Shown here: one piece after another, positions 12,301 to 27,300 of the stretch
Layout: each line of letters begins with the position of its first letter
Numbering within the stretch: position 1 is the first letter of the stretch
Source of the DNA: Bradysia coprophila
Taxonomy: Eukaryota > Arthropoda > Insecta > Diptera > Sciaridae
Length of the DNA stretch: 64,000 nucleotides
Direction: 5' to 3'
Assembly (NCBI RefSeq): GCF_014529535.1
Contig: NW_023503372.1
Span: 4,692,988-4,756,987, forward strand
The notes under the pieces: model-generated
What the model saw: only the letters and a program-made list of their open reading frames with translations
Database searches by the model: none
Told to the model about the DNA's origin: nothing
Translations under genes and position numbers: made by a program

Positions 12301-15300
12301 TAAATTAATCCGACGCAAATATCTTATGAGCACCAGACAGTATAGAAAGTTCTGTCGCCGCAGTCGTGATTTTTTTTACAAAATGAAATCATTGCGAGGC
12401 CGAAACAGCACAATGTGTATAATAACAAAAAAAAAAAAGAATTCTTTTCCTTAAATTTGAAATGTACGAAGAGATTCGTGAATTGAAAATGGGTAAAACA
12501 GAAATGTTCAACTCAATTTCCTTTCTTTGCATCCTGTGTAAATAGCGGCGCATAAAATTTTTAACAACTGTTCTTCAATTGCTTTATCTTGCATCCGAAT
12601 GTGCAGACATTAGTTTTGGGTGTTTCGTTTAGTTGTAAATATGCAGGCGTGCTGCACATTTGGAAAGGGAAATTCTTTTTGTTAGATGGGATTAGTCGAT
12701 CACTTAATAAATCGTAATGAACCGAGACATTTTAAAGATCAATCTTTTACTTAGGGAATTTGTATCTTATTACTATGCAAGCTGGTTTGTCAGCTGCAAC
12801 TGACATTTTGTCGTTGCTCGATCGACTACATAAAACGAGTTGACTTTGATTCGATTTTGATTGCTCTATCCGATACCGGATACATCCAAGACTCGATCCA
12901 AGAGTGTCCATAAAAATATGCCCATAGTTCAATAAGTTACTCGTCTTTTACTTCATGATTTATTGCATTGCATTAAAAAACGGCAAACGCACCGCTGTAT
13001 AATCCTTGAATCTATTACTTCTTTTGTTTAAAGTACCGCCCAGTACTTCATTTGTTTAACCATTCATACATTATTATATAAGACCACATAATCCACAGGT
13101 CATCGCATACTTTTATCGGTTCTGCGGATAACAGATGATTAGCCGTTTCTTACGTGATGTAAAAATTTGCATGCAGAAGAATAACATTTTTCTGAAATTT
13201 CAAAACTTTCGTCAACAAAATCCCTACTTTTAAAGATTGAAAATAATCGCAAAGCCATCATACCATCATATTGTTGTTACATCATTCAAATCGCATTCTT
13301 TCTCCAGACTTTCACAATATTCCTGGAAATTTTTTTTCCACTTCTCGGCTGAAAGAAGTGCTTTAAATGAGAAATTAAACAGATTACAATCAACTAAATC
13401 AATTTACTTTTATTAAGCAAACATCACTACTATTTATTCTCTCTATAATACAGTTTCAAATGAACTGCGATCTAATCATACATTGTATATATATGAATGG
13501 GTGTGTCTGGCTTATACAAAGCCTATATCATTAAATAGTTGAATCAAATATATATAGACGAACGACCGAAACATATAATATGCTTTTTTTCTTTGCTATA
13601 TTGCTGCCGAGTGCGGACTGTGTGTATGAAGTAAACATTATGTGTCTACCATTTATATCATCGTAATGACAGAGTTTTAAACTTATCCCGTTTGAAGTCA
13701 TTTTTAATTTTAACGTTTTCTTTTTGGGAATGAAAGGAAATGATAGATTCACCCTTGGATATTTTTTTCGGGTATACCAATCACTGGAACACTTGTCACT
13801 TGTCATTTAGAAGCAATCAGGGGCGTTGTTATGCTTTTATACTTAATTGAAGGGTTTAAATCAAAAAAGGTTTGTTTGTTTTTGTTTTTAATATTTCCGA
13901 TGAGATTCTTATCATTAAGTACCTGCTAATGTCTTTCGATAAAATTGTTCAAACTAGGAGAAACGGCAAACGTATGGCATTGTATTCATTAATCTGTTTC
14001 GTCTTTTGTTTAAACTATGTCTCAGTACATGATACAATGTCCGTAAAATCTATTACTTCATTAGTTATAGCATACATTTTGATAGATAAAGCACCAAGCA
14101 GAGCTCATCGCTTATTTTCGTCAACGTTGACGATATCAGATGACTAGGCCTTTCTACAGGGTTGAATGTACAAAATCATTCGATTTTGGTAGACATGTTC
14201 CGCCACACTTATAGATTTTGTAAGGAACAAGTCGACAGTCGCTAATTCTACTTAATGGTCGTGAGACAAACTAAACAGACTGAAACAAGAATAATCAATG
14301 AAAATCTAGAACAGGTATGGTCGATCGGCGAATTCGTCTTAAACACACTCACATTTTATGTCAAAATAATATGAAAATGAGTGCGTTTAAGTACGAAAAT
14401 CAAATTTTTATGTCCTCCGGGCGAACAATAGACCATACCTGTTTTACACTTTCATTGAGAAGAATGGTTCTGATATAGACAACCATATTAAATGGACTTT
14501 TTAAGTTACTATTTTGATAATGCTGCCGTCGACCGTGGATTCCACGGCGTGGAATGTTTCGTAGTTTCTGATGTCTGCAGGTTTTTCCGATTTTCTTATC
14601 AATGTCCATACATGGCGGTGAATCGGTAGCTGTAATGCGAAAAGTCGGAAATAACATCAATATATCATCACAGTATTGTGCTATGCATTTATCACAAAAT
14701 GGCAGAAAATTCTACTAACACTGACGACACGAAAATTACAGTGGACGTCAGTAAAATTTAGATGGGAATTTGCTTCAGCTGTTTCTCAACTGGTCCACTC
14801 ATAAAAGCATAACTGCTCATACTTGTTTATACGGGTGGAATAGTCACACATGTGCGTGAGATAGTAACCGTATCAAGACATATAAGCTGATTTGTTTGCA
14901 TAGGTGGACCAGCTGAGAAACAGCTGAAGTAAGTTCCCATCAAAATTTCACTGACGTTCGGTGCATTAAATGGTTCACTTACATGTCTAGAGAACATTGT
15001 CTGCAGTCATTACAGATATTTTCAAGTAACGTTTCTTCTTCATAAAAATGTCATAAAACACACAAAATATCTCAAACTATTGATTGGCTATAACAGTTAT
15101 GTCTCGTCAATAGAAATAATGGCTTTCCATCAATTGTAACAAATATTAAATGTCGCAACCATCAGTACGCCACACAGTTTCGTAATTTTGTATATAATAT
15201 ATAGAAAAATATGTTGAAGCAGTTACGAGTTGACGTGTTGCCTGTCAGCCTTGATGTTCTTTCCAATCGGTCTGAGCAATGCATTCGATTCTTAAACTGT

Positions 15301-18300
15301 TCTCGGTGAACTGAATTGTATGATTGAAGGTTGGCAAGAACATGTTTTGTTTTTCTAACTATATTTTGAAGCATACCATTAATTCTCTCACTTAATTCAT
15401 AAATTTATATAATTTCTATGTGAAACGATCTGGATAAGCAATAAGCACTTTATGTTGCCCTTTGAAAAACTACAGCACTCTAATAGTTCTCATCTCGTAA
15501 CATTTAATTTACGATGATATTTATGTGCAGTCGAATGGTAACCTTATATATTATACTCCGTAGAACAACTTGAAGTTAAACAAATCAACATAGGAAAAAG
15601 AATAACTAAATAAAATGCAAGAGAGCCCCATACTAGCGATACAACGAAAAAATGTTATTCTGAAATTCTTCGTTCTCGACGTTTTTTTTTTATTACTTCC
15701 GATAAGGAATACGAAAATAATAAAGAAAAGCTATAAATAGAAAAACTAATTTCTTAATGCCATTTATTTAATATGCCATGACTCAATAACCAGAAATTAA
15801 CTCTGTTAAAAGATAACACCACTCGTTTATGTCGTTTTTTTTCTTTCTTTCTTCGTCTTGCTATTTAACAATTTTTTGTTTTACGATTTCTTGAGTTTTC
15901 CTTTATTTTATGGAATTGGTGATGTTTTATGGAAATGTTTAGTGACGAATTGGTTAGAATTGTTGCTGTAAAATAATGATTGGATAATAATCGGCAGTGA
16001 ATGTTACTTTAAAAGAGACGATCGTCAGTTTGATTGTCCAATCAAAACTGAAAAGAACAATTAAAGGACTCACCTTAGCAGTCGTTCATAAATTACGCAA
16101 CGAAAAATCGGGATTTATGAGTTCCAATTCCACCTGCCACCCAAAATGTATCAGAATTTTAAAACAAAAGTATTGACCGTTACGCAGGATTCATTTCCCC
16201 TTTTTAGGGAAGAGTATAGACTAAAGACTTAGACAATAAATTTACTACGATGTAACATCAACAGCTACGGTCTTTCCAAATGTTGGCATTAACTCTGATG
16301 AAGCTTTAATTCGGCGTAGGATTAAGATACGTGGGTGAGACAGATGGTCCGAACACCTTGATTTATAATGGGCCTGCTGTCGAACCCACAGAAATGAAGT
16401 ATTGTTTATATACCCGAGAATATGCTTCACTGAGTAGTGAAGTTACTCAGAAATTTCACCTGGTTCAACCAGTGAACCAGTGGATGGAATCTAGTTTTGA
16501 AGTTTCTGAATCAAATTCGTCTCAGGGCATCATATTCGGAATTTTTCCTGGAATTCTTAAGAACTTTAAGAACTTTGGAGATTTTTTATAATTTTTAAAA
16601 GATTTTTTGGGAATTAATTCTTGAAAATTTATAAAATTCTCAAATTTAAGAATTTTTTAGAGTTTGTAAGAATTGCAATTCTGAATAATAAGCCTCGGTT
16701 GCTCCCTCCTTCTACATTTTCACATGATTTCCTTTTTGGGTTGATTATTGTCTTCAATTTTTTAATGGCCTTGCCTTTCCAGACTTGATCGACTGAAGTA
16801 TTATTCAATGAAGGATATTTTGAACCATCATAGTGCATGATATACTAGCAACAATTCAAATTGTTGAATTATGGTCGGTTTGTCACCTTGAAAATGAACA
16901 ATTTTGAATTCATAAGTAGGGTGTGAAGGTGCAATTTGAGAAAAAATAAATCATTCTCATCTTTCCAAGAAATGTGTTCAGCTTTCCAATTTTACGACTA
17001 ATTTGAATATTCTACACACAGTAGTGAAAGAATATTCATTCACGACGGCACGTTTTAGCATTCAACTCACTGCAATGACCATCAGAAAGTATAAATCAAA
17101 GTCGTTTTTTTTTCTTTCTCTCTTAAAGAAATGTTTACCATTTTCTGAATCAGTATTGAGAATAGTAATGCCGAAATATGTAAAGTAAACAATAAAGCAA
17201 TGTAATGCAAATCTAAATGGCTAGCAGTTATGAATAACTAATCTCCGTATAACTATAATTGTGTGGGAACAACATGTTTCCGAAATCGAGTAAACAATGA
17301 AAATGCGTACAATTACTCATCACCGAGATGACGGATGTTGAATGTGATTTCTGTGGAACACTACAAGTTTCTCGTGATTAATCTAATTAACTGAAATTGT
17401 CCGCACCATTATCGCCGTTCAAGTCAAGCAAACAAATTTAGTTTGCTTATCATCTTGTACATATTTGTCTTCATCGTCTCAACAGCTGAAAGTCAAAGTG
17501 TTCACATTTGAAGAATTTTGCTTCAAGTTTTTTTTTATGTATTTATAGCGCTCATCAGCAAATAAAATCAAAGCCCAAGTACGCAGCGTATACGAAATTT
17601 ACATGCGAAAAAGGTGTTTATACAGCGAATTATTTTGCTATTGTAATTTTAGCGAAACATATTCAACCTTTCGATATGTTTGATTATGTTTGTCGGAAAA
17701 TTTTCCGATACGTTCGGCTTCAATTCAAGCTGAGTAAATAAATTTGTCGTAAGGTCGACGGTTTTATTAGCTTTAAATTGCACTCTCAGAAATTGCTCGG
17801 TAAATAAACCATCCATCGTTTTCAATTTGAATTGTAATTCTGTAGTGCGTGTCTGTTAATTGACATCAGCAATATGAGCTAATTATCGTAGAATTAACCA
17901 TTCAATTATTGTAATATTCCAAGTATAAATGCTAATCGTACGATGTTATAGCTATACAAATCCAAGTGTATCATCGACAAGCAAGTTTTGTTTATTTGAA
18001 TTTCGAAGATATTTACGCATTGGTTTTCTCGAGAAAAATGAATGAGAAATCCGATGCCGAATTTCTAGAAACAAATCGATTTCGATTGTGGTATTGATAT
18101 TGTAAAACCAACTCCGAGAACTCCATTATCGTTGGCTAAAAGAATTGAAGCGAAGGTAAACGACTTTGATATTAAAGGAGCTATTCAGATCCTGAGTTCG
18201 AGTGACAAATTAGCACCGTTTAACGAAGCGACGTTATCAAAGTTACAGTCAAAGCATCCACCAGCAAATTCAAAAACGAAAATAGAAGTCGAAACGCCAT

Positions 18301-21300
18301 TGAATTCATGCTCATTCATTGTTAACGAGCAGCAAGTCAAAAAGAAAATCAATTCCTTTAAACATGGATCAGGTCCAGGCATTGATGGCGCTAGACCTCA
18401 ATTTTTTAAGGATATGATTTCAAATACCGCTGGAGAAGCAGGTGAACGAGCATTGAAGGCAATAACAAGATTCGTCAATTTTGTATCAGGTGGTGAGGTT
18501 CCGCTTGACATTAGACCCATCTTCTTTGGCGCTTCACTCTGCGCGTTATGGAAAAAAGATAATGGTATTCGGCCAATAGCTGTGGGAAATGCAATGAGAA
18601 GACTATGTGGAAAACTCGCTTGTTCACACGTCCAAGAAGATGCTCATAATCGTCTGAATCCAAATCAAGTTGGAGTTGCAACGCCACTGGGTGGTGAAAG
18701 CGTAATTCACGCCGTCCGCAATTACGTTCACAATCCATTAAACGCTGGTAAAGTTATTTTAAAAATTGATTTCAAAAATGCGTTCAACTCGATCGATAGG
18801 AGCACAATGTTGTCAAGAATTGCCAAAGAATTCCCGTCAATTTATCACTTGTTATCATCGAGCTATTCCGCCCCATCGTTGCTTTTCTTTGGGACGGACG
18901 TGATCTCATCGGAAACAGGTTGTCAACAAGGTGACCCCTGTGGACCGTTGTCTTTCAGCATAACAATACAACCGGTGATACAAGACATTAAATCAGAATT
19001 AAATTCTTGGTACCTTGATGATGGTTCAATTGGAGACAACTACCAAGTCGTTCTCGACGATTTTAAATTGATTATTGAAGAAGCTGGGAAGTTGGGATTG
19101 ACAATTAACTCGGATAAGTGCGAGCTTTTCTTTGTATCTGGTTTCAAGGACCCAAAAATTGTTGATGCATTCGAACAAGTTGCTCCTCGTATTCGGATAA
19201 CCGAAAAACATGAATTCGAAATATTAGGCGCACCTATCTTTGAGGAAGGCTATCCGATTGCTTTTGGAAAAAAATTCGAAACTCTGAAACTTTTGGCATC
19301 AAGACTTGAAGGAGTGAATGCACAAACCGCTTACTGTCTACTAAAGAACTTTTGTTTATCCCGAAATTGACCTACATGTTGAGAACGTGTGCATTTTGGA
19401 AGTACAAGAGCCTAACATTGGACATGGATAATTTCTTAAAAGTATGTTTGGAATCAATTATCAACATCACAATTGACGAAATCCAATGGGCCCAGGCGGG
19501 GTTACCCATTTCAAAAGGTGGCTTAGGAATCAGGAAAATATCCGATGTCTGCCTTCCAGCTTTTCTTAGTTCGTTGCATGGAGTGCGTAGTTTGGTGTCT
19601 CGCATATTACACAACATGGACAACCAAATTACATTACATCATTATAACGAATCTTTGGACTACTGGAATACAGTTAACCATGGCGAAGTTCCGGAAAACA
19701 AGTCAATACAAAAACAGTGGGATTTAATCAATGTAGAAAGAATCATTGCGGAAGAAATTAACTACGAAAACGTCAAGGATATCGCCCGTTTTAAAGCTGT
19801 ACAAGCACCAGAGTCAGGTGGCTGGTTACGCGTTATTCCGTCTAGCAACATTGGTATGGCGATGAACGATCAAGATTTTCAAGTTTGTGTTGCTCTCCGT
19901 GTTGCTGGCCTTAGCTGCCCGAACGCTAAGGGAACATATCCAAGACATGTTATCCTCAATCAGATCTTCAATAGGTCTTTGACATCTGCACGTCGTGGCA
20001 ATACATTGGAACCGATAGGCCTTTCACGTGATGATGGTAAACGCCCAGATGGCGTCACACTCGCACCATGGTCCAAAGGGAAACGATTAATTTGGGACGT
20101 TACCTGTGTCGACACTTTGGCAGCATCATATCTTCACCTTACAAGCAAGGTAACAGGTTCAGCGGCTGAACGAGCATGCCAACAGAAGCACAGTCATTAA
20201 ACGAAACTCAAAGCGTCAGGTTTTCTGTTGGCTGGTTTAGCATTCGAAACATTAGGCCCGTGGTGCAAGGAAACAAAATTATTCGTAGATTCAATTGGCA
20301 AAATGTTAATTGAAGAAACTGGTGACATTCGAGCGAAACAATTCTTATACAACCGTTTATCTTTGGCTATTCAACAAGGCAACGCAGCCAGCATTCTAGG
20401 TACCCACCCAACAAGCAATAAGTTTGACGAAATTTTCAAGTTATAAATATTTAAAAAACAAACCCATGTAAAATGATCACAATCTACTTTGACAAAATAA
20501 AAGAAAAAATCATCAGATTGTGGAATTCTTTCGGAATAAATCTCTCGATTTCTAATTTTGAATGTTTATGGAATGCAATCGCATGGAATACTTGATTTGA
20601 TTCGTAAATCGAGCTGTGGGGCCATTTGGGTGGGCTTTTAAGACACGCCTTGTCGCGAGCATTTCTTAGATTAACATTTAATCATGATCATCCGAAATGT
20701 TCCCCTAACGTCTCGATAAACTATTCCATCCCTTTGTAATAACTTATGTGTCTGAGTCGAACAATCTCTTACATTTTCTATTCAAAAACAATAAATCATT
20801 CATTTAATATTCGACTACCTAGCTGATTTGACGAATGATTAACTTGAAATTTTACCATTAGTCATAGTTTTTTGAGGTCAGGTCATCAGATAATATTTCC
20901 ATCGTATCCCTTACTACAGGGTACTTCAGTGAAATTTAGACAGGGATTGCTTCAACATATTTTCAGCCGGTGCACTCATGCGAACAAAACTGCTTACACT
21001 TCTTTATTTGAGTAAAACAGTAACACGCATGCGCGTGAAAAACAGCTAAAGCCAATTTGTGTCTAAATTTCGTTGACGTCCCCTGTCAATATTTCAGAAT
21101 ACATTTTGGTTCTAAGTGTTTGGTTTTAAAACTGATGTTTGTTTATGATAACACACAAAAACTTTACGTTGTTCGAAATGAGCTTTGTTTTAACATATAG
21201 GAATTACTTATCGACGTCGTAATCAATTGCAAATTGAAATTACAATTAGTTCGCTAATTCGACTAATTCGCAATTTCTTGACACGCTTGATAAGTGGAAT

Positions 21301-24300
21301 GTATGTATGGTTAGTGATTAGTCAATTAGGATAATAGTGGCTTTTTGTATGAATACCACTTAGAGTTTCGATGATTCATTCTTGTCAAGTCATTTGATTT
21401 TAAGCATCCTTCAATCCCTCATTTATATAAAATGTCAGAGTTATGACCTTGACCGTGATATTTAAAAGATATTCAACTAAATTTCAGTGCTCTAGGTACA
21501 AATTTCTCTTAGCCATATTAACCTTTGATTACAACAATTTGATTAAATCTATTAATTCATTTGTTTACAGTATCACTTACGGCTTAATTCAAAATCTATT
21601 ACTTCAATATTTTTACCGAACACTTCACTATATATAAGAGAGCACTAACCAGAACTCATCGCATATTTTTGTCGTCGTTGTCATTAGCAGATGACTACAA
21701 ATTGGCCGCAATCGCATTTTCCCACTATAGATCATTTTCATGACCTTGTAAACGTCAGACACGATCCCAACTGTCAGACATGTCGAAAAATATCGAATGA
21801 ATTGAACGAACGATTTTCATATAAAAATCAGTAAATTGAACGCAGTTAACGTCAATTGATTGAGGTTAAGGACTACTTGGCGAAAAATTAAGTGGGATTA
21901 CGTTGACAAGTACCGTATAATGATATAATGATCTATATATGAGAGTGCACATTGGGTGCGTTAACATGCAGAGGCTATTTTACCGAAGATTTGCAAAAAT
22001 GTGTAAATGCGATCTCTAGTTCGGTTATCGTGCGTAATCGTGGAATACGGTTGTCCAATGTGTTACAGACACTTTCTTGTACCGTTCGGATTATCCGTTG
22101 AAACAAGACTTTAATTGACCAGTACATTTGAAAGAATCTGCTCTGTGGAATATATTGAATGGAAATATTCATCTCTTTGGAGCCTTGAGATATTGTTCTA
22201 TTTACTGTGGGGGTTTGAACGCGTTGATTAATCAGGTATTCAATGGATAAATCACGTTTGCTTATTGACGTCGTCGTCATCTTCCCAAATGAAATGTACT
22301 TTTTATCCTTAGGACGGTAATTGTAATTTACAGGACTAGAGATTACAAGATCCGAGGCAAAGCCGAGAACAATAAACACCCGAGAAATAGAAGGCTTTCG
22401 ACCTATATAGCATTTAATTGATTATTGGATTAGTTTAAATCGCATCTTTTACTCAAAGTTATGGCCTTCGATGTCGGAAAACTCTAATTGCAAATGACTT
22501 GTTGTTTAAATTTTCTTACTCTTTTTTTTTGCTTGAATCTGACTCCCAAATCCGTATGAATAAATTTTCTGTGCTTGTTAACTCTTATTTTTCTTTCGAT
22601 ATGTTTTCATTTTCGATATTTATTGCGCTGTAAAAATTGGCTTATTGCATGACGATCGAAATTCTGATCTCGCAAACATGAACAATACAACGAAAATGTT
22701 TTGTTTTCTTTCTTTCAAAACCAAATCGCTGACATAATCGATATATCGGCAAATAAAAGTGATTTCCATTTAAATTTCTAGCCTTAATTCGTATTCTTCA
22801 GCCAAGACTATTACGTTGTTTGTTTTCAATAAATTTTACAGTTTTTCATGCAAAAATGACTTATATATCATTCGTATAAGCATTCCGCAATTCAAGATTC
22901 GATTGAGTGAACGGCAATAGTGAGTCATATATTAATATGGTCTTAACGATTTTATTTTCTTGTAAGTATTCATGCCATCATATCAAACTGGTTGGTTTTT
23001 GTTTTAAAATCAATAAAAAAAAATGTAAACACAAGGTGAATCATCATCATCATTTTTTTCGTTAATTGCGTACATTATAATTCATTAATCGCGCTAAAGA
23101 AGAATAAACGGCTGTGTTAAGTTTCTTTTATTTCATCTCATCAATTTATTGATGTTCCATTTCAGGTAGGTCCACGTTAATTCGTGACTGCGATAAATCG
23201 AATTCGAAACGTTTTTAGCCATTCAAATTACACAGAATTATATTCGACCGATTCGTTACATTTTATGATTCCATAGTTCGTCCGATGCTTGCTCGATGTA
23301 TCATAAAGTAAATAAATTTCATTAAACAAATTGTGTTTTCGGTTCAAGAACAGTGAACATTGGACACACACTCATAGAACATCAATTAAATGGAAATGAC
23401 CTCAGCAATTATCTGTCAAAATGAAATATATTTTTTTGAAGCATATTCGTTCAATGAAATTCATTTTGATTGTGGCACTTTCTATGTTCAAAGACCTTAT
23501 GTGCTTGGAATGGAATATACAGTCGAAAATTTAAATATAAAATCACTAAAATCGTCAGTGCCTTTTTTTCTCTGATAAGTGTTTTCCACGTATGGTAGTC
23601 ATAGTTTCGACCCAGTTTGTTTGCGTTTGCTTAACATGTATTTGGTATAGGCATGCTGTACCTTGTTCTAGTTCTACTTTCAATTGTTGAACCATTGCAT
23701 TTAATAATGTCTAATTCTGGCATGAAACTTTGTCTGCACGCAATGCGGGCTAAAGTATATTCGTATAAATTAAGACAAATGATGATATAACCAGGGAGGG
23801 GTTCTCTGTAGTAAAGGGCATGGTATATGCATCAGATTTCGTGAATTAGACTCATCACTCTGTTTATGATTGTGAGGCTGTTAATATATGATAAAAAGAA
23901 GTTTCCTCATGAACGAATTTTAGATGTTCCACAGTCGACGTCAGTGAATTGTATACATGGATTTGCTTCAGCTGTTTTTCAGCTGATCCACTCATACAGA
24001 CAAAACTGATCATACTTCACTAATGACAAAAAAGATTGAAAATTTCATCTGTAACGGGTAAATTTGTCTCCAGGTAATCATCATTACCTGCTGCAGTTGT
24101 AATTTTTGTACTTGGAGAATAAAATTTGCTTGTGACAGGTGAGATTTTCAACTCTCTTTTGTCAGTGCATCAGAACTTTTGTTTGCATGTGTGGACCAGC
24201 TGAAAAACAGCTAAAGCAAATTCAAGTCTAAATTTCACTGATGTCGACTGTATTCAAAATTTTAGGTAATTTTGAATTGGGATGAGCTGGGAATCACAGG

Positions 24301-27300
24301 TCATTTCTGTGGATAACTGATCAGATCATACACACAATTTTCAATCAGATACAACTGTTAGTATCAGTCAACGAGTCTACATTAAAGCAATAGTGCATTT
24401 TTGCGTATGTTTACATCCAGTTGATGTCATCTGTACCTGATATCAAACGAAATTTTCTGTCAACCAAAAAACTGATTTCAATGTTATAAGGAAGAGCATG
24501 CACGCTTTCTTCTCAATACATCTTCCTCTTAATGAGCGTGAATACTTGTTAATGAGAACACCTGAGGTATTGTAGAACTAGAAAGCCGACATTTCATTTT
24601 GTGATTCAATTCAAACCATGGCTTAACACTTGGATATCCCAGGTAGCTCAATTGGTACAGCAATGGACTTATACCCAAGAGGTCCAAGAGTATTCAGCAC
24701 TCACCATTAGGCACCTAACAGTTATTCTACTGTAACAAAGTTGCAAATAATTCAAGAAATTTCAATTAGATTTCTCCTCAACCAATTGCTCTATTGACTC
24801 ATTGTCAATAATGCACAATGTAAGGTTGGTGGATTCAATTCTGAATTCATTAGAAAGGTGCAAGGCTTATGATTCTGATGTATCACTCATTCGCTGGGTT
24901 ATCGTAATCCAATCCAACTGATTAAGTGACTTGGACGAGTCCACAACAGACCTTCACTCATTCGCTGGGTTATCGTAATCCAACTGATTGAGTGACTTGG
25001 ACGAGTCCACAACAGACCCATTAGAGGCATAGTCACTGCGTTCGTCCCTCCCATTGCAAACAAAACAAAACTAACATTTGGAAAATGTTTCCCCGAAATT
25101 CTCGTATTTAGCGAATTTTTTATCGAAAATAGTTTCCAATACTAGGCATTGTTGATTCAAACACTAGGCCATATTGAAACACAATTTATTTTACCTAAAA
25201 TGTCAAGACCATTGCAAATGCCATCGTTTGAATTAATTTAACGCTGATGCATTCACAATGAGCTATTTATACGAATTTTGACTCAAATTGATCGTTTTAT
25301 TGATTTCAGAATTCAGTAGACGTACGGCTGTGTCTGTTTTTTGCTGCACAATTTTTTTTAACTTTAAAATTCACCCATATACGAATTCCATTGGCATTTT
25401 TGTGTTCTCCGTTCATTGGTATTCATAAGGAATTTTTTTTATTGTTGTAAAACCTACTCTGAGGGATTTAAATCCAGTTTTCGCCTTCGTCAATGCATTA
25501 GAACATCAAGAGATTCTTTCTTTTCTTCGTTTTTTTTAATGAATGTTATGTATGGTGATGATGGTGTTACATATATATATGAACTTGGCTGGACGCTTAA
25601 GAAACCAGAATAAAATTCTTTTTATTTTTCTCTCATATATTCTGAATGAGTTCAAAGTCATTTTTTATGGTTAAAAAGATTGTAGGCGTTCAAGATAAAG
25701 TATGTTGTGTGTTCTTTTTATCAAAGCCCAACCGGTTGTTTTAGATTGAAAACTTTCCAAATCCATTCATGTTGGTTCATATTCAATTTCCAATGGAATC
25801 ATATCAAGAATTATTTATGTTTCAAATTAAACAAAAAAAGAATTCTGTTTCGATGCACATAGTATTCTCATGCGACAAATTTTTATATCGAATACGATTT
25901 CCCACCAATATGATTCCGTCAAATTGACTCAGCATAAAAATGGCAAGACATTTAATACCATCGGGTACACATAACACAAAAAAAGAAAAGATATAATAAT
26001 TGTACACCAGTGCAGTGTGTAACAAGTATACCTATCGTCATGTTATGCTATTTTTGTTTTCAATTTTTACTTATAATACTCAATGTCTTGGTAAACTCGT
26101 AATCTCACATAACCGGCTGCATAACTTGCTTGTTCTTTGCAACATTTCAATGAATTCGTCTATACATGATCGTACACAATCGAGATATCAAGAACACTTT
26201 TTTTCCTTCAAATACTTTTGTGTAACCATTTTGATAAAAAACGCTTGTCATTGTATAGTTTGATGGTATGAGGAACTGAGCATATTTTTTTTAAACTGAC
26301 AAATCACATGTTCACGTTCACCCAAAGAATGTACATGAGTTACAAGCTGAAACCACATTCTAATGGAATTCCCATGGGCGAACAGTGTCGATTGATTTTA
26401 ACATTTTATCAGCGCATCGCAGCTAGACCAGTAAATCTATTACTTCATTTGTTACGGCACAAAATCTATCGCTTCGATATTTCTATCATACATTCCGCTA
26501 TAGATAACAGATGACTAGCCGCTTCTAAGGTTAATTTGTTTGTTTAGAGTCATCCTCCAAACACACAGAAATTACCCAAATTATGAGCCTTGAGTGGACT
26601 TTAGGAAGTTACCAATGCGATATAACCACTAGAATTGTCTGACACGGGAATCGAACCCGGATCATATTGGTGGAAGGCTAGTCAGACTACCATGTTAAAG
26701 TGTTTGTTAGGTGGGAGAGTATTAGAATTCTTACGTTGACAACAATGACAATTTGTCTGCAGCAAACAGAGGTGAAGCAATTTTCAGTTTCCTTGCTGAT
26801 TTGGATTCTAACACCGTCAAACCGAAGATGGGCTAGAATTGATTGGACCCATAATTTGCATTTCGCTCTTCAACGAAAGCTCACATCAACATTTCGTCAA
26901 ACCAGCATGTCAATGATACAACACTCCCACCTAATTACTGAATCAGTTTAAGTAAAAAATCCTCTCCGTTACATATGTTGTAAAATATGCGCCCTTGAAA
27001 TGTAATTCGAAACGCTCTATGAAATATTAACCACACCACCATTTACACAACAACAACCAGAACAAAAAGAATTGTTAAACAAATACACAGCGTTTTAATA
27101 TCGGTATCCATGTTATGGCCAAATGACAGCATGCAGTTCGCAGAATAATGGAAACGTCGTTTCAAGGAATTAGGATTTATTTTTTTAAATCCATTCTTTT
27201 CTGCTTGACGTAAACAAGGGTGCAGCCTAATCAACGAACCCTCCGCATTATTATTTTCCAATATAATATTGTATCGGAGTCTCGTCTGGTGTTATGATGT

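Larger units (their letters stand above)
9365..18059 (+). other. Frl intron 1, left part
   Basis: No exon recognised. Contains MITEs listed separately (13.0, 14.0, 14.3, 14.7 and 16.5 kb), a fragment of another repeat family at about 10905-10975 (GAGGCGAGGACG core) and AT-rich filler. Short open frames such as 9467-9787 show no family resemblance. Confidence 0.6.
20447..24639 (+). other. Frl intron 1, middle part
   Basis: No exon recognised. Holds the MITEs listed at 20.9, 21.5, 22.3 and 23.9 kb. An AATAAA-like A-rich stretch after 20446 may be the 3' end of the retroelement. The 134-codon minus-strand frame at 21975-22379 overlaps a repeat and has no recognisable domain. Confidence 0.55.

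Noticed and set aside
21975..22379. 134-codon minus-strand frame
   Set aside because: Overlaps a dispersed repeat, no domain, and the same repeat-derived peptide (GFASD) appears at 63.3 kb.
24645..24720. Functional tRNA gene
   Set aside because: A box is good but the B box is eroded and no full cloverleaf closes; a SINE head explains it better.
26628..26705. Functional tRNA gene on the minus strand
   Set aside because: T-arm is perfect but the acceptor stem and D-arm do not pair; treated as SINE-like.
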